This document shows positions 44,949 to 55,716 of a stretch of DNA of 64,000 nt, piece by piece. The notes beneath the pieces were generated by a model. It saw only the letters and a program-made list of their open reading frames with translations. It ran no database searches and was not told the origin of the DNA. Numbering within the stretch: the stretch's first letter is position 1; every line of letters begins with the position of its first letter. This DNA comes from Dryomyza anilis (taxonomy: Eukaryota > Arthropoda > Insecta > Diptera > Dryomyzidae). The stretch lies in NCBI GenBank assembly GCA_951804985.1, contig OX638135.1, positions 6,229,659 through 6,293,658 of the forward strand, written 5' to 3'. The translations under genes and the position numbers were made by a program.

Positions 44949-45807
44949 TCACTGTCGGCAACTCCTGAGATTGTAGCGACCTCGCTTCACATCATCAAGA
45001 TCATCTTCGTCAGAACCGTCATCAGAATCATCATCGTCCGGCAGGACGCTTCAATTTGTCCGACGCAAAAACAGATTTGTAGTGACGCTGTTTTCTACGG
45101 GAACCCGGTGAAACTTCAATGACGTACCTGTCTTTATTCAAAACTTCGGAGACAACAAAATGACCTTTGAACATAGGCTCCAACTTCCGCGAATCTCCAG
45201 TGCTTCCAAGTTCACTTTCTGCCAACACTAGATCTACCTTCTTACACACCTTTGGCTTGGCATGCGAATGATCATAGCGTGCCTTCGCTTGGACTCGATG
45301 CTTTCTAATTTCTGCTTCTACATTTTCACGAGTCACACATATGGCTGGATCAATAACAGCGCCGTCGTCATCTTGCAAAATCTGCGTTAACTTGTTAGCT
45401 ATGATGTCAGGCGGTTGAAATCCATACACAACTTCATGCGGACTACGTCCAGTAGAATTGATTTTAAGTGAATTTAACACCCACTGAATGTCGCGCAGCT
45501 TTCGATCCCAAACGTTATCCTCCGGCGTAGTCGGTCTCAACATCGACAAAATGGTTCTGTTCATCCGCTCCACTTGCCGTTGGCTCTTGGTGTTCGCACA
45601 GCGTTGAAAATATGCTTAATTCCATGGTCTTTGCAGTATTTCTCGAAGTCCTTAGAAGAAAATGCTGTTCCTCTATCGTTGACAATACGCTCTGGCATGC
45701 CGAAATATCCGCTCACCTCATTTAGCACAGCTAACACATGTTTCGTTGATGTATCACTGGGCGAATCAAAACATATTTAGAAAACGCATCAATCATCACA
45801 AAAATAT
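44949..45807 (-). pseudogene. Gypsy integrase core and C-terminus
   Basis: Minus strand: KHVLAVLNEVSGYFGMPERI followed by VNDRGTAFSSKDFEKYC contain the second catalytic D region of a retroviral-type integrase, and VERMNRTILSML-like residues the third (E) region. The long frame 45031-45573 adds WVLNSLKINSTGRSPHEVVYG and a chromodomain-free C-terminal part (FKGHFVVSEVLNKDRYVIEV). A frameshift near 45045 leads to an acidic tail ending at 44949. At 45573-45585 a frame break separates the core. The integrase gene continues on the far side of the CTGTGG element at 48480. Confidence 0.85.
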
Positions 45808-48479
45808 CTGTGGTCTCAAGCAATAACAACATAAGTCATTTTTTACTACTTTTCAGGAGAGCATTTTAAAGGTTTAACTAATTATAGCATAAAATTGTAT
45901 TAAGATTTTTAAGGTTTACCAGCGCAAATATCTCACATATTAGTAGTATATTTTGTAAAAAATACTAGTTTTATAAATTGTTTATTATTCTAATACTTAT
46001 AGCGAAATTAGTATTAAATGTTGTTATTCCAAATTGAAATATTGATATTTCATGTGCATAAGTCTTGTTATGTTTTTATTACACAAAGCAAAAAAATAAA
46101 ATGAGCAACATATGTCGACTTATGTTGTTATGCCGAATAGAAAATTTCGAATATGCTAAATTTATGTTGTTTTACCATACTAAATATTGGTTCGATTTAT
46201 GTAATCATGTTTCTTTAACAAGGCTAATATTATAAAACTAAAAATATTAAAATTACTGAATATTCTTAACAAAAAGAAAACCATATTATTTACTACATTT
46301 ATTAAAATTTTTGGATAACTATTATATAATAAGCTTTGAATACTTTAAATTTCCAATTCGACTATGAAACTATACAACTTTATTACTGTCAATTCCCATA
46401 TATTTTTACAAACATTATTTGGAATATTTACGATTCATCATTTTGGTTTATCATAAAAAGATGGATTTATAATTTATTTTTATTAAGATATATTGTTTTT
46501 AAGTCAATCTAATTTTCAGTTTCTATTCTATAATTTCCATGTCGTGATTAGTTCTATTAAGAGGTTTAAAAAACATCAAAAATATGAAACACCGACTTTA
46601 ATTTTGAATTTATGCTCTTGTTATATTTTAAAAAAGACAAGATGTACGTCTAAAGAAAATTGTTTTATTTACAATATATAATAGTTTGGCGCTAGTCTTG
46701 AAGACTTTACTCCGTACTCATAGTGATGGAACCTACTGTTTAACGCAGAATCCGAACGGCGTGGTAAAAAGTTTATTCAAGGGAGGGGTTTTACTTTCAG
46801 ATGTTTGATATTTTCTGGCGAGAGGTACCGCGGTATAGAAAAATGTTTTCTTTGAAAAAGATATTGAAAGTTGCTGACATCGAACCCGGGACTTTTTGCT
46901 CGTAGTCCAACGTACTAACCAATCGAACTACAATATACTCACTGCAAACAAGTATATGAAAAGACTCGAGGTATATTTTTAGAAAAACTACTAGTTTAGG
47001 CGATTTAAAAACTTCTTTCATTATTCGCACTTAATAGCTTTAAATGTGCCTACACTATAATAGTTCAAGCTACAAAAACCCAGGCCATTGTACAATTTTG
47101 GCGGGAAAGGCTATACAAAGACGAAGTACAACCAGAAAACTGCTTTAATTTTAATTAAATAAAATTTACTTAGCGAATTATAATGGAGTAGCTTATCTAA
47201 GTATTCTTCAAGTGTTTTGAAGATTTGCATAATATTTAATACAAGTAAACGCATTTGCAACATTTAATTGTGGTATTTCTTTCATATTTTAAAGATGATT
47301 GTCAGAAGTATAATTTTAATAATTTCCAAGTATGTTTAAGTTCAGGACTGTGATATTTTTGACCAATAGTGCTTTCAACTGTAGGTACAAATTAAACATG
47401 TTCAGCATAAATGGTTGGAAAGAGATTGGCCTAGATTCTTCAGAACTGCTGTGCCATTTTATTTCGTATATAATTGAAATTACCTTTGTCTTTCTGACTA
47501 TTGGTTCGAGCGTCACGTCTAATCTGCCGAATCGATTTGACTTAAATGTATACGCAATGAAACTATGGTATTCAGAGGTAACATAGGCTATAAAAGGACA
47601 GCAGTCGTGTCTTCTCCCATGCAATATACATTTTTTAAACAACATCATAATTAAATCCAAATTATGTCAAAAGAAAAAGAACAAATCAAAAGCGAAAACA
47701 TTATCAAATTCAAAAGAAATGCCAAAAATTATTGCAAAAATACAAACCTAAAGCATTAACAACAGCAAAAAGGAGAATACAATATCAAAAATGCAAATAC
47801 CAAAACCATAAAAAAAATAATTACAAAAATATGTTTTAATTATTTCTTAACTAATTATACTAATATAAATTAAATCTTAACTTATATAAAAAATCTTACT
47901 AAAAAATAGTATTAACTGATTAAAGAACAATTTGCGAATTTTCACCATTGAATAACAACATAAGTCGTAAATTAGTATATATTTTGTTTTTGGAATAACG
48001 GCATATGTCGATTTATTATTTAACTTTTAATAAAACTAATTTTGGAATAGCAACATAAGTGGAGATATGTTCAATAAATAACAACAAATTATTTTGGAAT
48101 AACGACATAACTTGAATTAAGTTATAAAAAAAACGTTTTTAAATCTGGAATAACGACATAAGTGGACATTTTTTATAAAAAACATAATTTTAAAATTTGG
48201 AATAACAACGCAAGTCGAGATATTTCTTAGGAATTTTACTCAGACAGTTCAACTTTCGGGTGTGTAATAACAACATAAGTCTAGTTGTGTCGTTATTTCA
48301 TATGCAAAATGCGGCAAAACGAGTTATGCTGTTATATTTTTCCCTTATAACTTTTGAACTAAAGAAGAGAATATCACCAAAATTTGACACAATATTAAAT
48401 CGAATACCGGGAATACGATGGCGGTACACACGACATAACGACATAAGTCGAGTTATGCTGTTATGCATTAGGCCCACAG
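45808..48479. mobile_element. Unclassified 2.7-kb element, CTGTGG ends, ATAT duplication
   Basis: It is inserted in the gypsy integrase gene. The ends CTGTGGTCTCAAGCAATAAC and, inverted, CTGTGGGCCTAATGCATAAC are alike. ATAT stands at 45804-45807 and 48480-48483, and removing the element plus one ATAT restores the integrase frame. Both ends carry many copies of AATAACAACATAAGTCGA-like motifs (for example 45823, 46115, 47950, 47995, 48046, 48100, 48150, 48200, 48268, 48430). The interior has no recognisable transposase; one minus-strand frame (47316-47660, 114 aa) is unidentified. A SINE (46679-46929) is nested inside. A TATAAAAG box lies at 47589. Superfamily unknown. Confidence 0.75.
46679..46929 (-). 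mobile_element. tRNA-derived SINE, copy 1
   Basis: The minus strand begins with a tRNA-like head: A-box region TAGTTCGATTGGTTAG, then GTTGGACTACGAGC, then B-box region GGGTTCGATGTC. A body shared with 59220-59526 follows (CCGCGGTACCTCTCGCC, CCGTTCGGATTC), then a CCAAACTATTATA tail. ACAATATA flanks it at 46671-46678 and 46930-46937. Pol III promoter boxes and target duplications mark it as a SINE; it is not a functional tRNA. Confidence 0.8.
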
Positions 48480-48655
48480 ATATGTTCATTTCTTCGGCTG
48501 CTTCTCGGAAACGGTCCAAGGTGGTCGACGTGAACCGTATTAAAAGGTATCGGCTCGACATCACTCCGGGTTGTTTAGCAAACACACAGTCAACACAAGT
48601 CTTCAGATATGACTTTGCAAAATTTCGCATACGAGGGAACCAAAGTAGTTGTTTC
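48480..48655 (-). pseudogene. Gypsy integrase zinc-binding region
   Basis: The minus strand encodes FPRMRNFAKSYLKTCVDCVF then AKQPG, the second half (CxxC) of the HHCC integrase domain. A frameshift follows, then residues leading to the integrase core (FNTVHVDHLG type). It is bounded by hAT-2 and the CTGTGG element. Confidence 0.8.
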
Positions 48656-48987
48656 CAGGGATTGTAACCGTTACCTTTACTGTTATCCGTTTCATACCGT
48701 TTCATATTCAATACCGTTACCGTTACTGTTACCGAATTGATGGAATTGAAACATACCGTTTACCGTTACCGATATAACGGTTAACCGATATAACGGTTAG
48801 CATGCCGGTTATGCTTCTTTCTGGGTGTTACAAACGGGGCTTAAAATTATTATTAAACAATAAAAATAATCTAAAATATAAAAATAATCAAAAAAAGTAG
48901 TTACTTAATCAGATTAATGGTAAAATGGTGAAGTTGAATTTATAGAGATAAGAGATAAAAAAATAGCGATACAAAAAGGTAATTAAT

Positions 48988-49917
48988 GACCAGTAAGGAA
49001 GGATAGGTCACATTGGAAATTTTGAAGTAGGGAAATTGTTATTGTTGGTGTGATGAAGTTAGTAAGAATTTTGAAAGTTATAGTCGGTCTAAGCCGGCGA
49101 ACCGACTTGGGTAACCACAAGTCGGTTCGCAAGAAAGCCTTATTTTGAAATATTTGAACATAAATTCAATATATATTTGACCAAGAAAGTTCACTTAAGA
49201 CCGTACAACGTAAAATTCCTTTGTAGATGTAAATTGTATATGAACATAAGTATTTGAACATAAGTGGTCGGTTCTCAGGTCACAATAGACCGATCATGTC
49301 AATTTTCTTGTTAAGACAGCTTAGATATATAAGTAATCTAGATCAAAGTTTCATTGATCTAGCTCTTCTACTTTTCTGTAATCGTGATTTCAAGACAGAC
49401 AGAGGGACAGACGGACATACAGACAGACGGACATTGCTAAATCGACTCAGGAGGTCATGCTGATTCATTTCATACCGGAAATGCTTCCTTCCGGGTGTTA
49501 CAAACGTTCACTCTTATGGTTCAAATACACGATAGAACATTGTAGTACGACTTGTAATACGACGTAGATTTCGTTCGTCCATACACTTATCGAACTGTTA
49601 GCCCAACATACTATACAACATCATTTTTGTGTTTTAAATAAATGAATATTAAGTGAAAAATGTCTTTAAAGAAATGTTTTATAATATCAAATACGAATTT
49701 GTAGCTAAAGAAAAGCGATAAAGTTGGATTTAAAAGAAAAATCTAAATATTCAAAAAATTTTAAGCGTGGTTGTTTGGCTTGAAATCATAAATATTTGAT
49801 TTTATTCAACCAACATGCAGAGATGACTTTTGGTCGTACGACATCGACATACAATATTTCATACTATGTAGAACGACAATGTTTTATCGTATATGGGAAC
49901 CCTTAATGTAGGGTATA
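48988..49917 (-). mobile_element. DINE-A Helentron with MITE inside
   Basis: On the minus strand it starts near TATACCCTACA (49917) and ends near TTCCTTACTGGTC (48988). The core CCGGTATGAAATGAATCAGC and the CCGTCTGTCTGTATGTCC tract are diverged from 15707-16394. It is split by the 49517-49902 element. A further tiny DINE-A scrap (CGTTTGTAACACCCAGAAAG inverted) lies at about 48800-48835. Confidence 0.7.
49517..49902. mobile_element. MITE with TTA duplication inside DINE-A
   Basis: The ends TGGTTCAAATACACGATAG and, inverted, GGGTTCCCATATACGATAA continue as a shared ACATTGT region. TTA flanks both sides (49514-49516 and 49903-49905), within the DINE-A start that reads uninterrupted elsewhere. 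The 3-bp TTA points to PIF/Harbinger-type mobilisation. About 386 bp, noncoding. Confidence 0.65.
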
Positions 49918-50424
49918 AAAATTAAGTAGATAGATTCACCGTGAATTCGAAAATATCCAATGGATCGGATGAAATACCGGCAATACTGGAACATAGAGAT
50001 GACACGTGAGTGAGTTTTGACTCACACACACTCACTCAGGCTCACGAAAGAATATTTCTAATCACGCACACTCACTCACGGCTTTTTTTGCTCTACTCAC
50101 ACTCACTCACAATCACGTAAGTAAAATTAAGATTCAATCACAATCACGCGTGATTCACGTCAATCACGCTGAATCACGTGTTTTTTTGCTATTTTTGTTG
50201 GTGAGATTGATCGACCGAGCGTGGCACCTCCTTTAAAACGCAATAATGATGTTATGATGTTAGGGATTTTGATAAAATATATCTCAATTTTTAACGGAGA
50301 TGGAAATGTGAAAAACCTGCGATGTGCTGTTCATATAAAAAAGTAAAAATTGCCTCAAAGAATTGCCCAAAAGAACTATTAAAGAATTCGTGTAAAATCT
50401 TTGAGAATTGTCTCTGGAATAGAA

Positions 50425-51116
50425 TCTACTATATATTTGTGAATGTAAGTATGTATGTATGTCTGTATGTTTCGAATAGACGTCTAAACGGCTGAACCGA
50501 ATTGAATAAAATTTTGACACAATATGTATGTTGGGTCTGGGCAGAGTATAGGAGGGATTGGTAGACTGGGCGTGGCACCTCCCATATATCCAAAAAATTA
50601 GGATAAGAAGTTACGATAGCAAATTTAATGAAATTTTCGTCAACGTTATATATAATTATTCTAAACGGTCTCGCGAATTGTGGGCGGGATTGGACCACTG
50701 GGCGTGGCACCCTCAATAGAAGGTATATTTTCCAGATGGTGTATGTCAACAGTTATTATAATGATATCAAGATATTTCGCACCAGGGTATCAACAACCAC
50801 AAATTTTTTAAACTCACCACACCGAAATTCACCACACCAAAATTCACCACAATGAAACTCACTATACTAAAATTCACCACACTAAAACTCACCACTCTAA
50901 AACTCACCACACCAAAATTCACCACACTTAAACTCACCATACTAAAACTCACCACACTAAAACTTCTACTGGGAAAAACTCTACCGGGAAAAATTTTACG
51001 GGAAAACGTTCTACGGGGAAGATATAAGTAATAAAAATGTTCTTTATATTAATAAAATCACTACATATCCTTGTATTCACAAAATCTTGGCACGAGTCGT
51101 GCACGGGTCCAGCTAG
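50425..51116 (+). mobile_element. Short non-autonomous Helitron
   Basis: It begins TCTACTATATATTTGTGAATG preceded by A, and ends CGTGCACGGGTCCAGCTAG followed by T. The GGGCGTGGCACC words, the minisatellite and the last 50 bases match the other Helitrons in the window. No protein. Confidence 0.8.
50812..50965. repeat. Minisatellite (TAAAACTCACCAC)n
   Basis: About 11 units; the reverse complement of the arrays at 7140-7459 and 10500-11045, again inside a Helitron. Confidence 0.85.
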
Positions 51117-52325
51117 TTATCAATAAAATAATAGTTCGGGGTAGAATTAACCAGGGATAAATTGACTTTGGGAAAAACTATTTTTAAAGCGATTTTTTTA
51201 GTTACTACATTTATAACTCGAATAAAATCGGGACCCGAACCTGTGTAACAAACCTCTGTAACAAACTAAAGTTAATAAACAAAAGGAAGTCAATACAGAG
51301 TTATCATGTATAGTTGAAATTAAAAATTAAACTTTTTACAAAAATGTGTATATCGAAAAAAAAATGCGTTCCATGAACGGTCGTATGAAACCAAGAAAAA
51401 ACTATTGACATGACCCCACAAAAATCGACTAGCCCATACTAAGTACGGCCGGTTTGCAGGGGTTAGATAAATGGTTGACTAAAACCTTGCAACTTATTCT
51501 GAGTTGAAGAAGGGGTGGGTATATGACGGTCGTTAGAAAGGGTTTGATTTATTATAGTTCTGAAATGTGGGCAGTCGCCTTCCCGAAACCTTCTGAGTTC
51601 TGAGCCTTAATCTGTAGTTCAGCAAAAATATATAAAATCGCTACAAATTAAAACTGAGATTTTTTATTTTATGAAATATTCGACTCACGCACACTCACTC
51701 ACGAAAAAATTGTACTCACGCACACTCACTCACGGTATTTTTTGGTCTACTCACACTCACTCACAATCACGTGAGCAAAATAAGGATTCAATCACAATCA
51801 CGCGTGAACAATCACGCGTGATCACATGGCCATCTCTACTGGAACACGACAAGCTTAATGATTCAATGGCCGATCGAAAATGCGCGGACACCATTCATGC
51901 TCAACTGCACTCCTTTTTCAAGCAAAGGCGAGTGAAAGATTTGTCTCAAAAATATTATTTATAAAAAAAAACCCACTAGAATAAGAAGTCGGCTAATGTT
52001 AAATTCCATAATGCTTTTAAATTCAAACTAAATTTTTAGAAGTTAATAATTTTAGTAAGTAATGTTTCTCTTTTAAAAAATTAAAAAACAGATTTGTAAT
52101 AGCTGTTTATTGTTTAGTTTTCGCCATTACCCATAAAGAAAAAAGTTCAAAAATGTTCGCTTTAAAATTATATCTGCAAAATTTTGCTCTTACCGGTAAA
52201 ATACCGGTAATTACCGGTAATACCTTACCGTTTCAAATCAAATACCGTTACCGAAAACAATACCGAAACTACCCCAATACCGTTATCCGTTACCGTACAG
52301 TTATTCGTATCGGTTACAACCCCTG

Positions 52326-52838
52326 GTTGTTTCAATTTTTCCAGCGTTTTCTCCAAACTTAGATGTCCACTGTTATCATGAGCATCACGCAATACACGCC
52401 AACGCAACATCTTCGGTACAACCTACAGCTTTTTGTTTTCAACTTTTTGATACAACCTGCCACTTTCAACAACAAAATCTGCAACCATTTGTTTATCATT
52501 AGCTTTTACTCGATCGACGATACTCTTAATGTCGTTGTCTTGCAACTGCATACTGAACAGAAAGTCACCTTCATCTAAAACCATTTTCGACACTTTCAAC
52601 GATGCTGTTTCCAACTCATGCGGCTGTTCATTTGGCATGCGACTTAACGCATCGACGTGTGTCATACGTTTTTCAGCACGATGTTCAATGTCAAGGTCGT
52701 AGTCCTGTATGCGCAATCACCAACACGCTATTCTTGAAATTAATTCTCGCTTTTGCATTGCTGTTTTGATAGCGCTACTGTCGGTGATTACTTTAACTCG
52801 TTTGCCACATACATAATATTTAAATCTTTCCAGCGACT
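52326..52838 (-). pseudogene. Gypsy RNase H end and start of integrase region
   Basis: The minus strand encodes YDLDIEHRAEKRMTHVDALS, the well-known H-x-A-D-A-L-S-R end of the RNase H domain in Ty3/gypsy pol. MLRWRVLRDAHDNSGHLSLE follows, with the histidine pair of the integrase HHCC finger. Frames shift near 52720 and 52430. hAT-2 inserted right after the second part. Earlier residues (52720-52838) are the RNase H core in a shifted frame. Confidence 0.85.
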
Positions 52839-53651
52839 CTACAACGGCCAACGTCTCCAGCTCGTAGCTATGAAATTAATTTTCTTCAGCACTCGTCGGT
52901 CGACTGGCTTCCAGTTTTCATCTTCACGCTGCAATATGACACCAGCTAATCCGATTGAGCTCGCATCTGTGTGTACTTTATGTTCCGCATTGACGTCGTA
53001 CGCTGTTAGCACCGGCTCAGACACTAAAGCAGTTTTCAGTTGTTGAAAAGCACATTCAAATCTTTGATCTTTTCTTAATAACAGGCGCAGCGGCTCTGCA
53101 ACTACAGCATAACCTGGTACAAATTTGCGAAAATATCCACTGAGACCTAAAAATCGTCGAACTTCAGTCACATTAAGTGGCGTCGCAAAATTTTGAATTG
53201 CCTCTGTCTTCGCCACGCCAGGGCTGATGCCATCAAGTGATAATTTATGTCCCAAAAATTCTAGAGACTGTTTTAAAAACTCATATTTCGACAAATTTAA
53301 TGTCAACTCCGATTCGCGCAAAACACTGAATACTCGTTCCAATTTTTCAAACATTTCAACGACAGACAGTTCTTTTAACGCCGCCGCGAAATCGCACCAA
53401 CTCGAGTAAAGTTCACAGGTTGCGTCTAACCACAATTTTGCGGGGCCTTTTAATTTACGATAAACCGCCAACAACACACACTGGCCATCCCATCCGTAAG
53501 CGTTGATGGTTCGATCAATGCGGTCAATAAATTGTTCCACAGAAAAAATGTCTTTCGTTGGATCGTAATCCGACAGCGTTTCAGCAATCTCCTTCGCCGA
53601 CAACATATTACGAGATCCTGTCGTGATTTTCAACGCACTTATTCGCGGCAT
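52839..53651 (-). pseudogene. In-frame gag-RT fusion of a gypsy element
   Basis: This 270-codon frame starts MPRISALKITTGSRNML and first encodes a gag-like N-terminus (FSVEQFIDRIDRTINAYGWD, LKGPAKLWLDA). After FAAALKE it continues directly into the late RT (FEKLERVFSVLRESELTLNL, EFLGHKLSLDGISPG, VRRFLGLSGYFRKFVPGYA) and the RNase H start (HTDASSIGLAGVILQ). The rest of gag, the nucleocapsid, protease and the RT catalytic YxDD region are therefore missing, yet the frame is preserved across the joint near 53372. It could make a hybrid protein, though no function is implied. Confidence 0.85.
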
Positions 53652-53950
53652 TTTTTTATTTTCAAAAAGTTCAAAATTTATATATTTTTTAAAAACAAAT
53701 TAATTGTCATCGAATTATTATTATTATTTTTTTTTAACCGTTCGAAAAATTTCCGTTTATTTCATTTGCCCTTGAAATTTGTTTCTTTATTTTCACAATT
53801 CGTTTCTTTTTTATTTGACGTCCGTTCAGCAGCGATGTTCACATTCAACTATGCAACACTGATCAGCACCTGTTGCTGTTGCGTTTTTTTTTGTTGTTGT
53901 TTCGTTTTATTTTATTTATTCGTTATGTGTATTGCGTTGTTGTATTTACC
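53652..53950 (-). other. Leader region between two gypsy relics
   Basis: T-rich sequence (plus) upstream of the 53651 start on the minus strand, followed by TCTGGGCAACGTCTTC and CCCGGCCTTCGAAG near 53955-53990. It probably includes the leader or LTR edge of the 44949-53651 element and the point where it meets the second gag. I cannot place LTR ends or a primer-binding site. Confidence 0.35.
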
Positions 53951-54183
53951 TCTCTGGGCAACGTCTTCTGCTACCCGGCCTTCGAAGTTTCCCGGGTCGT
54001 TAGAGTAAAAATATGACATATATGTATTGTTTTTACTTCTGTTGAAATTGTTGTTACTATTTTCATTCGCATTACTGCGTCCCCCATTAGGATTATTATT
54101 AAATCCGACTCTTCTATATGAATTATTGTTGTTATTATTGTTGTTGTTTCTAAAATAATTATTTATGGAGTTGCTATTGTTTT
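53951..54183 (-). pseudogene. Second gypsy gag: Asn-rich C-terminal part
   Basis: Minus-strand frame with NNYFRNNNNNNNNNNSYRR, then GFNNNPNGGRSNANENSNNN. It continues the N/R-rich tail seen at 55717 (SGGRRSFNGFNSRQMNNNN) after the two Helentrons are left out. Such N/R-rich tails are common at the end of gag in this group of elements. Confidence 0.65.
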
Positions 54184-54926
54184 TATACCCTACACTAAGA
54201 GTGAAAGGGTATATTCAGTTTGGTACGCCGTTTGTAACACCCAGAAGGAAGCATCTCCGGTATGGAAAAGTATATATATTCTTGATCAGCATGACCTCCT
54301 GAGTCGATTTAGCGATGTCCGTCTGTCCGTCTGTCTGTCTGACCGTCTGTCTGTCTGACCGTCTGTCTGTCTGTCCGTCTGTCTGTTGAAATCCCTACTA
54401 CTTTTAAAATTGAAGAGCTAGATAAATGAAACTTATAACTTAGATTACTAATATACCTACGCTGTATGTGCGAAATTGGCGAGATCGGTCCATTTTGACC
54501 TATGATCCGGCCACTTATGTTCAAATACCTCATATAAAATGTACATAAAATGATCAATTCTTACGTATACGTCCTTAGGTAAACTTTTTTGGTCAAATAT
54601 ATATTGATGTCATGCTCAAATACATGATAATAATGTTTTCCGGCGAAAAGACTTGTGGTTCACAAAAAAAAAAATCGAAATTCGGTACACCTACCCTTTT
54701 GTAAATATGGGTATCAAATGAATGGAAATTCTTCAGCGATTGAATGTTTGTAGTTATTTTCAGGATTCGTATACCCTGGTGACCTATATATCACTTTGAA
54801 TGGTAACCACACATATGTTTAGGGTATTTATAGTCGGCTTGGACCGACTATAATTTTGATAATCCTAACTATCATAATTACACCTACTTTAAAATTTCCC
54901 ATGTGATCTAACCTTCCCAACTGGTT
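54184..54926 (+). mobile_element. DINE-A Helentron, complete, in gag
   Basis: TATACCCTACACTAAGAGTG to CCTTCCCAACTGGTT, with AAGTATATATATTCTTGATC and a long CCGTCTGTCTGACCGTCTG microsatellite (54318-54387). Very similar to 15707-16394. Inserted in AT-rich (AAT-repeat) gag coding sequence, 23 bp away from DINE-B. Confidence 0.9.
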
Positions 54927-54949
54927 ATAATTGTTATTATAATTGTTTT

Positions 54950-55716
54950 TATACCCTACACCTATGAGGTACAGGGTATATTAACTTTGTGCAGATATTG
55001 TAACGCCCCTTAGGAGGCGTGTCCGGTATGGAAAAGTATATATATTCTTGATCAGCATCACTACCCGAGTCCGTTTAGCCATGTCCGTCTGTCTGTCCGT
55101 CTTGCTGTCTTGCTGTCCGAATACAGAATAACTTGAGAAATACTGATCAGAATGCGATGAAATTTTGTCTCAATATATTTTAGCCAAAAGTAGGAACTGA
55201 GTTTGAAAATGAGCCAAATCGGTCAACGGACACGCCCACCTCCCATACAAGTCACTTTTATATAACTCTTTCGGAACTAATAACTCGAAAAGTATTCAAG
55301 GTATAGTTATAAAATTTAAAAGATATTGTTAGAATTCACCTAAAAATATGTGGTCCAAAAATGGGCGTGATCCGCCCACATTTTTTTTTTCATTATTTCC
55401 CGGGTTTTCATAGTGGAAATTTGATCCGTAAATTATTAAAATCAAATCTATGAAATATTATCATTTCAAAATTTTAAATATAGGCGTGGTCCGCCCAATT
55501 ACATTTTTTAAATTTTTTTTTTTAGTTTTTTATACTTTATATAATTTTTTTAATTTATGGGGATATAAGACGTAAATTTCTGATATATGAATAATATTCT
55601 GAGGGTTAATATCCCCACCAAAGGTGTAGGGTATTCCATAATCGGGCCCGACCGACTATAAAAATCCGCCCCATGTGACCGAACTTACCCATGTGACCTA
55701 ACTTTCCCAACTCGTT
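54950..55716 (+). mobile_element. DINE-B Helentron, complete, in gag
   Basis: TATACCCTACACCTATGAGG to TTTCCCAACTCGTT, with CCCCTTAGGAGGCGTGTCCG, AAGTATATATATTCTTGATC, GGGCGTGATCCGCCCA and the TCGGGCCCGACCGACTA palindrome. It serves as the reference copy for the other DINE-B pieces in the window. Confidence 0.9.

Larger units (their letters stand above)
49994..51838. mobile_element. hAT-3, nested in hAT-2
   Basis: The ends TAGAGATGACACGTGAGTG and, inverted, TAGAGATGGCCATGTGATCA. CTGGAACA flanks both sides (49986-49993 and 51839-51846). Subterminal blocks at both ends are rich in CTCACTCAC, AATCACGCGTGA and CACGTGA words (49994-50175 and 51676-51830). It has no transposase and contains the Helitron at 50425-51116. 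Confidence 0.85.
48656..52325. mobile_element. hAT-2, 8-bp TSD, in gypsy integrase gene
   Basis: The ends CAGGGATTGTAACCG and, inverted, CAGGGGTTGTAACCG match at 14 of 15. GTTGTTTC flanks both sides (48648-48655 and 52326-52333). Subterminal ACCGTTACCG words are abundant at both ends (48660-48790 and 52190-52310). A coding-like stretch is visible when hAT-3 is ignored (end of the frame at 51847-51963, EHDKLNDSMADRKCADTIHA), but I cannot assign it. It contains DINE-A, a MITE, hAT-3 and a Helitron. Confidence 0.85.

Noticed and set aside
47316..47660. 114-aa minus-strand ORF as transposase of the CTGTGG element
   Set aside because: No catalytic motif, zinc finger or similarity to a transposase that I can recognise, and the opposite strand is equally open (47332-47586). 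Not enough to call it a gene.
48260..48667. Plus-strand ORF of 135 aa
   Set aside because: It crosses the junction between the CTGTGG element and the gypsy integrase relic, so it is a composite artefact; the real coding strand there is minus.
54318..54387. CCGTCTGTCTG arrays as a CRISPR-like or independent satellite
   Set aside because: They are the normal internal microsatellite of DINE-1-type Helentrons and recur in each DINE copy. There are no spacers.
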